From contig NZ_CP094656.1 of NCBI RefSeq assembly GCF_030643805.1, forward strand, positions 1,984,001 through 2,048,000: a stretch of DNA of 64,000 nucleotides, written 5' to 3'. The stretch comes from Alkalihalobacillus sp. AL-G. GTDB lineage: Bacteria; Bacillota; Bacilli; Bacillales; Fictibacillaceae. Shown one piece after another: positions 1 to 8,178 of this stretch (position 1 is the stretch's first letter; each line of letters starts with the position of its first letter). Position numbers and translations under genes: made by a program. The notes under the pieces were generated by a model, which was given only the letters and a program-made list of their open reading frames with translations, did no database searches and had not been told where the DNA came from.

Positions 1-1
1 A

Positions 2-1135
2 CTCGGAAAAGACGAAAAGGTCATTGTACCTGATGGAATTGCTCATTTTCTCGAGCATAAACTATTTGAAAAAGAAGATGGGGATGTATTTCAAGATTTC
101 AGTAAACAAGGAGCATCCGCAAATGCATTTACTTCCTTTACGCGTACGGCATACTTGTTTTCGAGTACATCATACGTTAAGAAAAATCTAGAAACGTTAA
201 TCGATTTTGTTCAAGAACCGTATTTTACAGAAAAAACAGTTGAAAAGGAAAAAGGGATTATCGCCCAGGAAATCGAGATGTATGATGATAATCCGGACTG
301 GAGAGTATATTTCGGCGTAATCGAAAATATGTTCCACCATCACCCAGTTAAGATTGATATCGCAGGTACTGTTCCGTCAATCGCAAAAATTACGAAGGAT
401 CTTCTTTATACGTGTTATGAAACGTTTTACCACCCAAGCAATATGCTGTTGTTTGTCGTAGGTAATGTCGAACCTGAAGGAATCATGAAGTTTGTTAAAG
501 AAAATCAGTCCAAAAAAGAGTTCGCCCCCAAGGAAGAGATTAAACGCTTTTCAGAAGAAGAACCTGCTGAAGTCGCAAAAAAGAAATCGGTTATAAAGAT
601 GACAGTCCAAACACCAAAATGTATGATTGGATTCAAGGAATCAAAACCGAACCGTTATGGTGAGGAACGTTTAGTACAGGAGATTACTGTCAACCTGCTT
701 CTCGATTATATGTTCGGTCAAAGTTCGATCTACTATGAAGAGCTTTATAATGAAGGCTTGATCGATCAAACATTTTCATTTGATTACACTGAAGAAGGTG
801 AATTCGGTTTTTCATTGATTGGCGGAGATACGAGTGATCCGGATCAGCTCTCGGAACGTCTAGTATCAATTATTGATACAGTAAAATCAAAAGGGATCGA
901 CATTGAATCGATAGATCGTTTAAAAAAGAAAAAAATGGGCGGATTTTTAAGATCAATGAATTCACCTGAGTATATTGCAAATCAGTTTACTCGCTATGAG
1001 TTTGGAGATATGGATCTTTTCAAAGTGGTCGAAACCTATGAAAAAGTCACACCGGAAATTTTAGAACGAACATTGAACCAACATTTTGATCAAAAAGCAT
1101 TTACAAGTTGTCAAGTTCGACCGAAAAAGGGATAA
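2..1135 (+). CDS. ymfH: M16-family zinc peptidase YmfH, 5'-truncated by window edge
   Basis: Predicted zinc-dependent peptidase of the insulinase/M16 family. The open frame runs from base 2 with no start codon, so the first roughly 50 residues lie outside the window; 377 residues are visible. The inverted zinc motif HFLEH is at fragment residues 15-19, followed by the acidic stretch EKEKGIIAQEIEMYDDNPDW that carries the third zinc ligand in this family. The M16 C-terminal half follows. In B. subtilis ymfH sits next to its paralogue ymfF and upstream of ymfI, as here. The substrate is unknown. A terminator-like hairpin follows the stop. Confidence 0.93.
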   Translation, partial: LGKDEKVIVPDGIAHFLEHKLFEKEDGDVFQDFSKQGASANAFTSFTRTAYLFSSTSYVKKNLETLIDFVQEPYFTEKTVEKEKGIIAQEIEMYDDNPDWRVYFGVIENMFHHHPVKIDIAGTVPSIAKITKDLLYTCYETFYHPSNMLLFVVGNVEPEGIMKFVKENQSKKEFAPKEEIKRFSEEEPAEVAKKKSVIKMTVQTPKCMIGFKESKPNRYGEERLVQEITVNLLLDYMFGQSSIYYEELYNEGLIDQTFSFDYTEEGEFGFSLIGGDTSDPDQLSERLVSIIDTVKSKGIDIESIDRLKKKKMGGFLRSMNSPEYIANQFTRYEFGDMDLFKVVETYEKVTPEILERTLNQHFDQKAFTSCQVRPKKG

Positions 1136-1153
1136 TAGGATGTGGATGGTAAT

Positions 1154-1184
1154 GGGGTTGGCTCACCTGAGTCAGCTCCTTTTT
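1154..1184 (+). terminator. Rho-independent terminator after ymfH
   Basis: A 12-bp stem including G-U pairs, GGGGTTGGCTCA against TGAGTCAGCTCC, is followed by TTTTT. Confidence 0.7.
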
Positions 1185-1243
1185 AGAGGACGTTTTTCTT
1201 AAGTTGAAGCACGGATTTTACGATTCATATTATGGAGGAACTG

Positions 1244-1966
1244 ATGAAGAAATATGCGCTAATAACAGGTGCTAGCGGGGATATCGGCAAATCGATTGCA
1301 GCCGGACTTGCTGCAGACGGCTACAACCTTTACATACATTACTTTCAAAATAAACAGAGCTGTGAGCAATTGAAAAATGAACTAGATAAGCGGGTAGAGT
1401 GCCATCTTGTCCAAGCCGATCTTGCTCAAGCTGATGGAGTTCAAAATCTTGTTCGTCAGCTTTCAACACCGATTGATGTACTTGTCTATAACTGTGGGCG
1501 CTCGGTGACAGGATTGATTACCGATGTATCACCGCAAGAACTTGATGAAATGACCCAGCTCCATTTGAAAAGTCCTTTTCAGATCGTTCAATATTTGCTC
1601 CCAAATATGATTTCAGAAAAGGAAGGGTCAGTTGTCATGATCTCCTCGATCTGGGGAGAAACCGGGGCATCTTGTGAGGTCCTTTATTCAATGGTTAAAG
1701 GCGGGATCAATTCCATGGTAAAAGCATTATCGAAAGAACTTGCACCGAGTGGAATTAGAGTAAATGCAGTGGCACCGGGTATGGTCGCAACTAAAATGAA
1801 TCAGTATTTAACAGAGGAAGAACTTGATGACCTCCAGGATGACATACCTCTCGGAAGACTAGGTCTACCTGATGAGATTGCTGATGCGGTCGGTTTTCTC
1901 GTCTCCAAAAAGTCATCTTATATCACTGGACAAATCATTTCTGTGAATGGTGCTTGGTATTGTTAA
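1244..1966 (+). CDS. ymfI: Short-chain dehydrogenase/reductase YmfI
   Basis: SDR-family oxidoreductase of 240 residues, similar to 3-oxoacyl-ACP reductases; the physiological substrate is not established. Visible are the Rossmann motif TGASGDIG near the N-terminus, the SSIWGETG segment with the catalytic Ser region, the YSMVK active-site Tyr/Lys pair, and a PGMVATKMN segment. The NNAG motif is altered to YNCGRS. An upstream in-frame ATG at 1232 lies within the Shine-Dalgarno region, and GGAGG at 1234-1239 is ideally placed for the ATG at 1244, so that start was chosen. It lies between ymfH and ymfJ as in B. subtilis. Confidence 0.92.
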   Translation: MKKYALITGASGDIGKSIAAGLAADGYNLYIHYFQNKQSCEQLKNELDKRVECHLVQADLAQADGVQNLVRQLSTPIDVLVYNCGRSVTGLITDVSPQELDEMTQLHLKSPFQIVQYLLPNMISEKEGSVVMISSIWGETGASCEVLYSMVKGGINSMVKALSKELAPSGIRVNAVAPGMVATKMNQYLTEEELDDLQDDIPLGRLGLPDEIADAVGFLVSKKSSYITGQIISVNGAWYC

Positions 1967-2041
1967 AGCTCTGATGCATAAATTTCCCTCTATTAGAGAT
2001 ATTAAAGTGTGAAGGATTTTATTTTATAGGAGGGACAAAGC

Positions 2042-2299
2042 ATGTCTGTTCTTGAAAATTGGGATCAATGGAAAGGATTTCTCGGGGGCCGTTTACGCCA
2101 AGCAGAGGACAAAGGAATGAACTCAAATGCGATTACTGAAGTCGCAACTGAAATTGGCGGATACCTTGCTGACAAAGTTGAACCAAAGAATGCTGAAGAA
2201 AGAGTTTTGAAGGACCTTTGGAGTGTTGCCTCTGAGGAAGAGCGTCATTCAATTGCCAGCACGATGGTGAAACTCGTTCAGAACAACAAGTCAGAGTAA
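2042..2299 (+). CDS. ymfJ: DUF3243 protein YmfJ
   Basis: An 85-residue soluble protein recognised as YmfJ (DUF3243) by its sequence (SVLENWDQWKGFLGGRL at the N-terminus) and by its place between ymfI and ymfK. No signal peptide or membrane segment is present. It looks like a small helical protein with charged repeats (AEERVLKDLW, SEEERHSIAS). Function is unknown. A strong Shine-Dalgarno, AGGAGGG, precedes the ATG. Confidence 0.93.
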   Translation: MSVLENWDQWKGFLGGRLRQAEDKGMNSNAITEVATEIGGYLADKVEPKNAEERVLKDLWSVASEEERHSIASTMVKLVQNNKSE

Positions 2300-2331
2300 C
2301 GGTTCAAGAAGTATAGGAAAGTTCGAGAAGG

Positions 2332-2363
2332 GGTTGGCTCAATGCATATGAGCTAGCCTTTTT
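2332..2363 (+). terminator. Rho-independent terminator after ymfJ
   Basis: The stem GGTTGGCTCA / TGAGCTAGCC with a 7-nt loop is followed by TTTTT. Confidence 0.8.
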
Positions 2364-2591
2364 CTATTTTTAGAATTTAAATAACACTTGGTTTTGTGAA
2401 ATACGGTATATTTATCCTTTTCTAAACCTGTAAAATCATTTATTATAAAAGAAAAGGGTGTCGGAATCTAGGGAAAAGAACGGAAAACAAGAAAAATGCT
2501 AAGTGTAAGTAGGCACTCGCCCTAATTAAACGTTATACGAAAGAAAGTTTGATAAGATTTCTTAATGTGTAAAAAGGGAAGGAGATGAGCA

Positions 2592-3365
2592 ATGGAAAAA
2601 CAAGAATGGTACTTAGAATATGAAATACATAAGAACCGTCCCGGATTGTTAGGGGATATTTCATCATTGCTCGGAATGCTAGGTATCAATATTATAACGA
2701 TTAATGGCGTTGATAATGAACGACGTGGAATGCTTTTACTTGTCCATAAGCCCGAACAGGTCGAACGTCTAAGGACCATTCTCGAAACGATGGACAATAT
2801 TACAGTGACGAAAATGCGCAAGCCTAAGCTTCGTGACAGACTTGCGGTGCGGCATGGTCGATACATCCAAAGGGATGCCGATGATAAGAAAACATTTCGC
2901 TTTGTACGAGATGAATTAGGACTTCTTGTTGATTTCATGGCTGAGCTGTTAAAGGTTGACGGACATAAATTGATCGGGATCCGTGGAATGCCGAGAGTTG
3001 GAAAGACAGAGTCCATCGTAGCGTCAAGTGTTTGTGCCAACAAACGATGGGTATTTGTGTCGTCCACACTTTTACGTCAAACGATCCGCAGTCAACTTGC
3101 GGATGATGAGTATAGCAATGACCATGTATTTTTGATCGATGGAATCGTATCGATGAAGCGATCAACTGAAAAGCATCGGCAGCTTATACGAGAGGTTATG
3201 AGGCTTCCTGCAACGAAAATTGTAGAACATCCCGATATTTTTGTACGTGACTCCGAATATAAGATGGATGATTTTGATTATATTATCGAACTTCGAAATG
3301 ACCCGAATGAAGAGATTACATATGATTTGATTGATACAAACACGACAACATTTGATTTTGAGTAA
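2592..3365 (+). CDS. ymfK: DUF3388 protein YmfK (ACT-like N-terminus, P-loop-like motif)
   Basis: A 257-residue protein matching YmfK/DUF3388 in sequence and position. Residues 1-75 resemble an ACT domain (RPGLLGDISSLLGMLGINI), a fold that usually binds small ligands. Further on, GMPRVGKT fits the Walker A pattern GxxxxGKT and is followed by FVSSTLLRQTIRSQL, suggesting a nucleotide-binding domain. No function is assigned in the family. The ATG has the Shine-Dalgarno GGAAGGAG. The gene ends 16 bp before rodZ, so the two are probably co-transcribed. Confidence 0.9.
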   Translation: MEKQEWYLEYEIHKNRPGLLGDISSLLGMLGINIITINGVDNERRGMLLLVHKPEQVERLRTILETMDNITVTKMRKPKLRDRLAVRHGRYIQRDADDKKTFRFVRDELGLLVDFMAELLKVDGHKLIGIRGMPRVGKTESIVASSVCANKRWVFVSSTLLRQTIRSQLADDEYSNDHVFLIDGIVSMKRSTEKHRQLIREVMRLPATKIVEHPDIFVRDSEYKMDDFDYIIELRNDPNEEITYDLIDTNTTTFDFE

Positions 3366-3381
3366 AGTGGTAGGTGGTAAT

Positions 3382-4269
3382 GTGACAGAGCTTGGACAGC
3401 GTTTAAAAGAGGCGCGCTTAGAAAAAAATTATACGTTTGAAGAACTGCAAGATCACACGAAAATTCAGAAACGATATCTCAAAGCAATTGAAGAAGGGGA
3501 TTATTCAGTTCTTCCTGGGTCATTTTATGCTAGGGCGTTTATTAAAAATTATGCAGAAGCTGTTGGTTTGGATCCAGATGAACTGTTTGAACAGTATGCA
3601 AGTGATCTTCCTGAGATGAAAGAGGAACCCAAAGACTTTGCGCCTCGATCGTCAAAGGCGAATAATAATGTCCCGAAGGAAAATAGGCTATCGAAAGTTT
3701 TCCCTTTTCTTTTAACAATTCTTCTAATCGGTGCTTTGTTAGTCGCGTTTTACTGGGTGTATACGAATAACAATAGTGGTTCCGGACAAGAACCGAATCA
3801 GAATGAAGTTGACAACTTCGAGAGCGATGCTGGTGAAGAACAACCAGAAGACAAAACTACTGGTGACGAACCTACAGGCAGTGAAAAAGCGAATGAAGAA
3901 TCCGGGGACAAGCCAGTTGAAAATGAAAAGCCAGAGCAAAAGGTTAAAAAGGTATCTTCTGAAGGAAAAACTACGACATACAAACTTACAAACGCAGAAG
4001 AGTTTAAGGTTGAAATCAAAACTAAGGGTAACGTGTATATCGATGTAAAAGATAATGCGGGTGACTATATTCAACCTGGTCCTAAAACGTTTTCAACAGG
4101 GGAGACCTTAAATTACGAATTAACGGATCAAACAAAAGTAAGGTTCAACATTGGAGCTTCCAATAATGTTGATATGACGATCAATGGACAACCGTTTACG
4201 TTCCCTTCTGATCAAGTCCATCAAATAATTATCATTGAATATGTTAAAGTAGCATCCGACTCTCAATAA
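3382..4269 (+). CDS. rodZ: Cell-shape protein RodZ (YmfM)
   Basis: Membrane-anchored component of the MreB elongation machinery, 295 residues. The N-terminal helix-turn-helix (LGQRLKEARLEKNYTFEELQ through DPDELFEQY, about residues 4-72) binds MreB in this family. One transmembrane helix lies at about 107-127, followed by an acidic, low-complexity linker and a C-terminal DUF4115 beta domain. An open frame continues upstream to 3331, but that would overlap ymfK; the GTG at 3382 behind AGGTGG begins VTELGQRL, matching the usual MTELGxRL start. It closes the ymfK-rodZ unit. Confidence 0.95.
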   Translation: MTELGQRLKEARLEKNYTFEELQDHTKIQKRYLKAIEEGDYSVLPGSFYARAFIKNYAEAVGLDPDELFEQYASDLPEMKEEPKDFAPRSSKANNNVPKENRLSKVFPFLLTILLIGALLVAFYWVYTNNNSGSGQEPNQNEVDNFESDAGEEQPEDKTTGDEPTGSEKANEESGDKPVENEKPEQKVKKVSSEGKTTTYKLTNAEEFKVEIKTKGNVYIDVKDNAGDYIQPGPKTFSTGETLNYELTDQTKVRFNIGASNNVDMTINGQPFTFPSDQVHQIIIIEYVKVASDSQ

Positions 4270-4301
4270 ATATAATAGAAGAATGCGATAGTTTTAGACA
4301 G

Positions 4302-4336
4302 GGCGTGACTGGATTTTAATGAGTCACCCCTTTTTT
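4302..4336 (+). terminator. Rho-independent terminator after rodZ
   Basis: The stem GGCGTGACT / AGTCACCCC has one mismatch and an 11-nt loop; TTTTTT follows. Confidence 0.85.
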
Positions 4337-4427
4337 ATTGAAGTCTGTTCTCGTAGAAATACGTTTCCTTTTTAAAAGGTTGTGGTAAAATATACATGCT
4401 TGTGCTGAACAAAAACAGGAGGCAGAT

Positions 4428-5006
4428 ATGAATTTACCGAATAAAATCACATTATCCCGAGTCGTTTTGATACCTATTTTCATGATTATATTATTGGTCC
4501 CTTTCGAGTGGGGAACAATTGAAATGTTTTCTGGTCAGTTACCAGTCCATCATTTTATCGCTGCACTTATTTTTATCGTAGCTTCATGTACAGACTGGGT
4601 CGATGGCTATTATGCAAGGAAATTGAACCTAGTCACGAACCTTGGGAAATTTCTTGATCCTCTTGCCGATAAGCTGTTAGTAACAGCAGCGTTCGTAGGG
4701 CTTGTTGAATTAGGACTTGCTCCAGCATGGATGATAATCCTGATTCTAAGTCGAGAATTTGCAGTGACAGGACTACGTTTAATTGCAGCAAGTGATGGGG
4801 ATGTCATTGCGGCAAGCCAATTAGGAAAGTTGAAAACATGGATTCAGATCATTGCGATTGCTGCACTTCTTTTACACAACTTACCATTCACAGCAATGTC
4901 GTTTCCATTCGCTCAAATCGCCTTATGGGCGGCTGTTGTCATCACCGTCTTTTCAGGGTGGGATTACTTCATGAAAAACAAACAGATCATGCTTAAGTCA
5001 AAATAA
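4428..5006 (+). CDS. pgsA: CDP-diacylglycerol-glycerol-3-phosphate 3-phosphatidyltransferase
   Basis: Catalyses the committed step of phosphatidylglycerol synthesis, exchanging CMP of CDP-diacylglycerol for glycerol-3-phosphate in the membrane. The protein has 192 residues and several hydrophobic helices. The CDP-alcohol phosphatidyltransferase signature D-x2-DG-x2-AR-x8-G-x3-D-x3-D is complete (begins DWVDGYYAR, ends GKFLDPLAD). The start ATG follows AGGAGG. Order rodZ-pgsA-cinA-recA is typical of Bacillaceae. Confidence 0.97.
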   Translation: MNLPNKITLSRVVLIPIFMIILLVPFEWGTIEMFSGQLPVHHFIAALIFIVASCTDWVDGYYARKLNLVTNLGKFLDPLADKLLVTAAFVGLVELGLAPAWMIILILSREFAVTGLRLIAASDGDVIAASQLGKLKTWIQIIAIAALLLHNLPFTAMSFPFAQIALWAAVVITVFSGWDYFMKNKQIMLKSK

Positions 5007-5061
5007 CTTTGACAAGTGTCGATTCGTTTATTATTTAACAATCGCCTAACGCATTCCTATT

Positions 5062-5132
5062 GACTGGCTCACCCGGTTTAGTATCCTTTTGATTAACGGT
5101 ACTTTATACTTGGAAACGGGTCAGTCTTTTTC
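5062..5132 (+). terminator. Terminator-like inverted repeat between pgsA and cinA
   Basis: GACTGGCTCACCCG at 5062-5075 can pair imperfectly with CGGGTCAGTC at 5117-5126, followed by a short T tract. The loop is long (about 40 nt), so termination is likely but not certain. Confidence 0.5.
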
Positions 5133-5159
5133 AATTCAATAAAAATGAGGTGCTGGATA

Positions 5160-6407
5160 GTGAATGCAGAAATTATTGCGATCGGGTCAGAACTACTGTT
5201 AGGACAGATTGCAAATACGAATGCACAATTTATTTCGAAACGTCTTGCGGAACAAGGAATCAATGTGTTTTATCACTCTGTTGTCGGTGATAACAGCGAG
5301 CGCTTGGTCTCAGTAATTGAAACAGCGATACAACGATCAGATTTACTAATCTTTACTGGGGGGCTTGGACCGACAAAAGACGACCTTACAAAAGAAACGA
5401 TTGCTCAGTATCTTGGAACTTCTCTTGTAGAAAATGGTGAGGCAATGCAACAAATTAATGCCTATTATAAAAAGACGGATCAGATCATGTCAGAAAACAA
5501 TCGACGTCAGGCACTCGTGTTTGACGGTGCTGAAGTTTTACCGAACAAGAACGGAATGGCACCCGGAATTGCCCTTGAGCATGACAAGAAAATTTATATG
5601 CTTTTTCCAGGACCGCCGAAGGAATTACAACCAATGTTCATCAATTACGGCATTCCGTTTTTACAACAGTATCGTGAGGATGATTCATTAATTTATTCAA
5701 GGGTATTGCGTTTTTATGGAATTGGTGAATCTTCGCTTGAAACGAAACTGATGGATATGATCGATGAGCAAACCAATCCGACGATCGCTCCACTTGCTGG
5801 CAACTTCGAAGTCACCTTAAGATTAACGGCTAAATGTGAAACAACGGCTAAAGGCATTGAAATGATCGAAAAAGTTGAACAGAAAATTTTCGAACGAGTT
5901 GGGGATTGTTTTTATGGGTACGATGAAACGACATTGGCTGATGAGGTGATGAAAACACTTAAGACGCGAAGTAAAACGGTATCATGTGCCGAAAGCTTAA
6001 CCGGTGGTTCATTCGGTCAAGAACTGACAAAGATCTCAGGTGCAGGACAGGTTTTAAAAGGTGGAATCATCTGTTATCAGAACGAAATCAAAAAGAACCA
6101 ATTGAAGATTCCGGAACAAATACTCGAACAGGACGGGGCGGTAAGTGAAGTGTGCGCGAAATTGATGGCAGAGAATGTCCGTGAACTGTTCAAGAGTGAT
6201 TATGGAATTGGATTTACAGGTGTCGCCGGACCGAACGAGATGGAAGGGAAGCCGCCTGGGACTGTTTTTGTAGGAATCGCAACACCTGAAGAAACATTCG
6301 TTTACCCGCTTCGCTTAGCTGGCGGCCGGAATGCAGTACGCACGAGAACAGTCAATTACGGGCTGTTTTACTTGAAAAAGTTACTCGAAGAAGGAACGAA
6401 AAAATAA
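5160..6407 (+). CDS. cinA: CinA: competence/damage-inducible protein, NMN amidohydrolase-type
   Basis: A 415-residue protein with an N-terminal MoCF-binding-like domain (AEIIAIGSELLLGQIANTN; TGGLGPTKDDLTKE) and a C-terminal CinA/PncC domain (SCAESLTGGSFGQELTKISGA; GFTGVAGP) that in characterised relatives hydrolyses nicotinamide mononucleotide. In Bacillus and Streptococcus it belongs to the competence/recombination group and is often co-expressed with recA. GTG at 5160 was chosen because GAGGTG ends about 8 nt upstream and the protein then begins VNAEIIAIGSELL, as in relatives. An SOS box and promoter separate it from recA. Confidence 0.95.
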   Translation: MNAEIIAIGSELLLGQIANTNAQFISKRLAEQGINVFYHSVVGDNSERLVSVIETAIQRSDLLIFTGGLGPTKDDLTKETIAQYLGTSLVENGEAMQQINAYYKKTDQIMSENNRRQALVFDGAEVLPNKNGMAPGIALEHDKKIYMLFPGPPKELQPMFINYGIPFLQQYREDDSLIYSRVLRFYGIGESSLETKLMDMIDEQTNPTIAPLAGNFEVTLRLTAKCETTAKGIEMIEKVEQKIFERVGDCFYGYDETTLADEVMKTLKTRSKTVSCAESLTGGSFGQELTKISGAGQVLKGGIICYQNEIKKNQLKIPEQILEQDGAVSEVCAKLMAENVRELFKSDYGIGFTGVAGPNEMEGKPPGTVFVGIATPEETFVYPLRLAGGRNAVRTRTVNYGLFYLKKLLEEGTKK

Positions 6408-6419
6408 CCGAGGTTAATG

Positions 6420-6433
6420 CGAATAAATGTTCG
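6420..6433 (+). promoter_or_regulatory. LexA (SOS) box upstream of recA
   Basis: CGAATAAATGTTCG differs at one base from the Bacillus palindrome CGAACNNNNGTTCG. It sits just upstream of the -35 hexamer of the recA promoter. Confidence 0.85.
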
Positions 6434-6442
6434 TAATAAGTA

Positions 6443-6471
6443 TTGGCAAACAGGATGAAAAAAGGTATGAT
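6443..6471 (+). promoter_or_regulatory. Sigma-A promoter of recA
   Basis: TTGGCA at 6443-6448 and TATGAT at 6466-6471 are separated by 17 bp, with the LexA box just upstream. Confidence 0.8.
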
Positions 6472-6502
6472 GGAATCAGGTTGAAATTAAAGGAGTGATT
6501 TA

Positions 6503-7912
6503 ATGAGTGATCGTAAAGCAGCACTAGATATGGCATTACGACAAATCGAAAAGCAATTCGGTAAAGGATCTGTGATGAAGCTGGGCGAACAAACGGAAAA
6601 TCGTGTTTCGACTTCATCAAGCGGATCCCTTGCACTTGACATTGCACTAGGTGTAGGTGGCTACCCGAGAGGAAGAGTAATTGAGGTATATGGTGAACTA
6701 TCAGCTTAACAATTTTTCTAAGCGAAGCTAATAGTGATTTTGCTAAAGTTAAGCGAACAATCGCCCGCTTATTGGGAAACCAAAAAGTAGAAAGGGGCAA
6801 AATCGGAGAACATCTCTATGAGACAATTCCGAGGTAACTATGGGAAGTAAAAAACCTATGGTACCGTAACGCGTACCAGATGAACCTGCTTAATTGCAGA
6901 ATATAATTCTGGCATGAGTGTCCCTTCCCTAACGGAGTATGCTGAGGGAAAATATGTACGCTGAGCTGAGCTGGAAATGACCGGCTGTAGTCATACACTT
7001 ACCAGGGTGTATGATGATGGGGGCGACCTCCAGAAGCAAGGATAAAAAGCCTTGTGTATAACAATCCTGCCCGAATCCTCTGGTAAAACGACGGTAGCAC
7101 TACATGCAATCGCTGAAGTTCAGCGAAATGGCGGTCAAGCCGCTTTCATCGATGCAGAGCACGCGCTCGATCCGGTATATGCCGAGAAGCTAGGTGTTGA
7201 CATAAATGAACTATTATTATCCCAACCAGACACGGGCGAGCAGGCGTTGGAGATCGCAGAGGCGCTGGTGCGAAGCGGTGCAGTTGATATTCTTGTCATC
7301 GACTCCGTTGCAGCGCTTGTACCAAAAGCGGAAATCGAAGGTGAGATGGGAGATTCTCATGTCGGCTTGCAAGCTCGCCTCATGTCACAAGCATTAAGAA
7401 AGCTATCAGGCGCAATCAGCAAGTCGAAGACGATTGCGATCTTCATTAACCAGATCCGCGAGAAAGTGGGGGTCATGTTCGGAAACCCAGAAACGACGCC
7501 GGGTGGACGTGCTCTGAAGTTCTATTCTTCAGTACGTCTGGAAGTACGTCGTGCCGAGACGTTAAAACAAGGCAATGATATGGTTGGTAACAAAACTCGT
7601 ATCAAAGTCGTGAAAAACAAAGTAGCACCTCCATTTAAAGTTGCAGAGGTCGACATCATGTACGGTGAAGGAATCTCGAGACAAGGTGAAATCCTTGATA
7701 TTGGTTCTGATATCGACATCGTTCAAAAGAGTGGTGCATGGTATTCCTTTAACGGGGAACGGCTTGGGCAAGGACGCGAAAATGCAAAGCAGTTCTTAAA
7801 GGAAAATGCTGCGATCGAATCTGAAATCTATCAGCAAGTGCGTGTTTATTATCAATTGAACTCTGAAACAGCAGCAGCTGAAGAGGAAGAAGAAAAAGAC
7901 AAACTCGTATAA
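6503..7912 (+). CDS. recA: Recombinase RecA, two exons joined across an intron (6503..6694 and 7070..7912)
   Basis: DNA strand-exchange protein and LexA co-protease. Exon 1 (64 codons) ends with EVYG and exon 2 (280 codons plus stop) begins PESSGKTT. Joining 6694 to 7070 restores the exact RecA reading frame and the Walker A motif GPESSGKT at residues 64-71, giving 344 residues against about 348 in B. subtilis. Unspliced, exon 1 would stop after 68 codons. Other motifs are intact: Walker [15 protein letters not shown], loop-1 region and the [20 protein letters not shown] loop-2 region. The clean exon junction and intact exon 2 argue for a functional spliced gene, not a pseudogene. Confidence 0.95.
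6695..7069 (+). ncRNA. Group I-type self-splicing intron in recA
   Basis: A 375-nt insertion splits recA between the Gly and Pro codons of Walker A. The boundaries fit group I rules: the 5' exon ends in U (GGT) and the intron ends in G (AATCCTG), with exon 2 starting CCCGAATCC. The boundaries do not fit group II (no GTGYG start, no AY end). No long ORF is present, so no homing endonuclease is encoded. Several hairpins are visible, for example CATACAC/GTGTATG near 6992-7011. Group I introns in recA of Bacillus relatives, including B. anthracis, have been reported. The P1-P9 core was not folded here. Confidence 0.85.
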
Positions 7913-7920
7913 TTAATTGG

Positions 7921-7954
7921 AACTAGCTTACCTAATTGGTAGGCTGGTTTTTTT
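7921..7954 (+). terminator. Rho-independent terminator after recA
   Basis: A 12-bp stem AACTAGCTTACC / GGTAGGCTGGTT, with a TAATT loop, leads into a run of seven T. Confidence 0.9.
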
Positions 7955-8178
7955 GTTTTAGAAAAAGATATAACAAAATGATTTTCCAATTAGTCTCTAC
8001 TCCTGTATGTCGGCTCTTGACAATGAAAATAGACATCTATACAATTAATGTATATTGTTTGATTTCTTTAACAATTATTTGATTGAACAATGAAATGTGC
8101 TGTATGTGAATAGCTAGCTGTTTGATAAACTATTCCAAATTACAACCAACAATTAGATAGCAAGAGGAGGTGAAAGGT

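Noticed and set aside
3331-3381. RodZ start at 3331
   Set aside because: It would overlap the end of ymfK; the GTG at 3382 with AGGTGG gives the family-typical N-terminus.
6503-6709. recA as a pseudogene broken by an insertion
   Set aside because: Removal of 375 nt restores the exact frame and Walker A motif, exon 2 has no other defects, and the promoter and SOS box are intact.
6695-7069. Group II intron or intein in recA
   Set aside because: Boundaries lack GTGYG and AY ends, there is no reverse transcriptase, and stop codons in the insertion exclude an intein.
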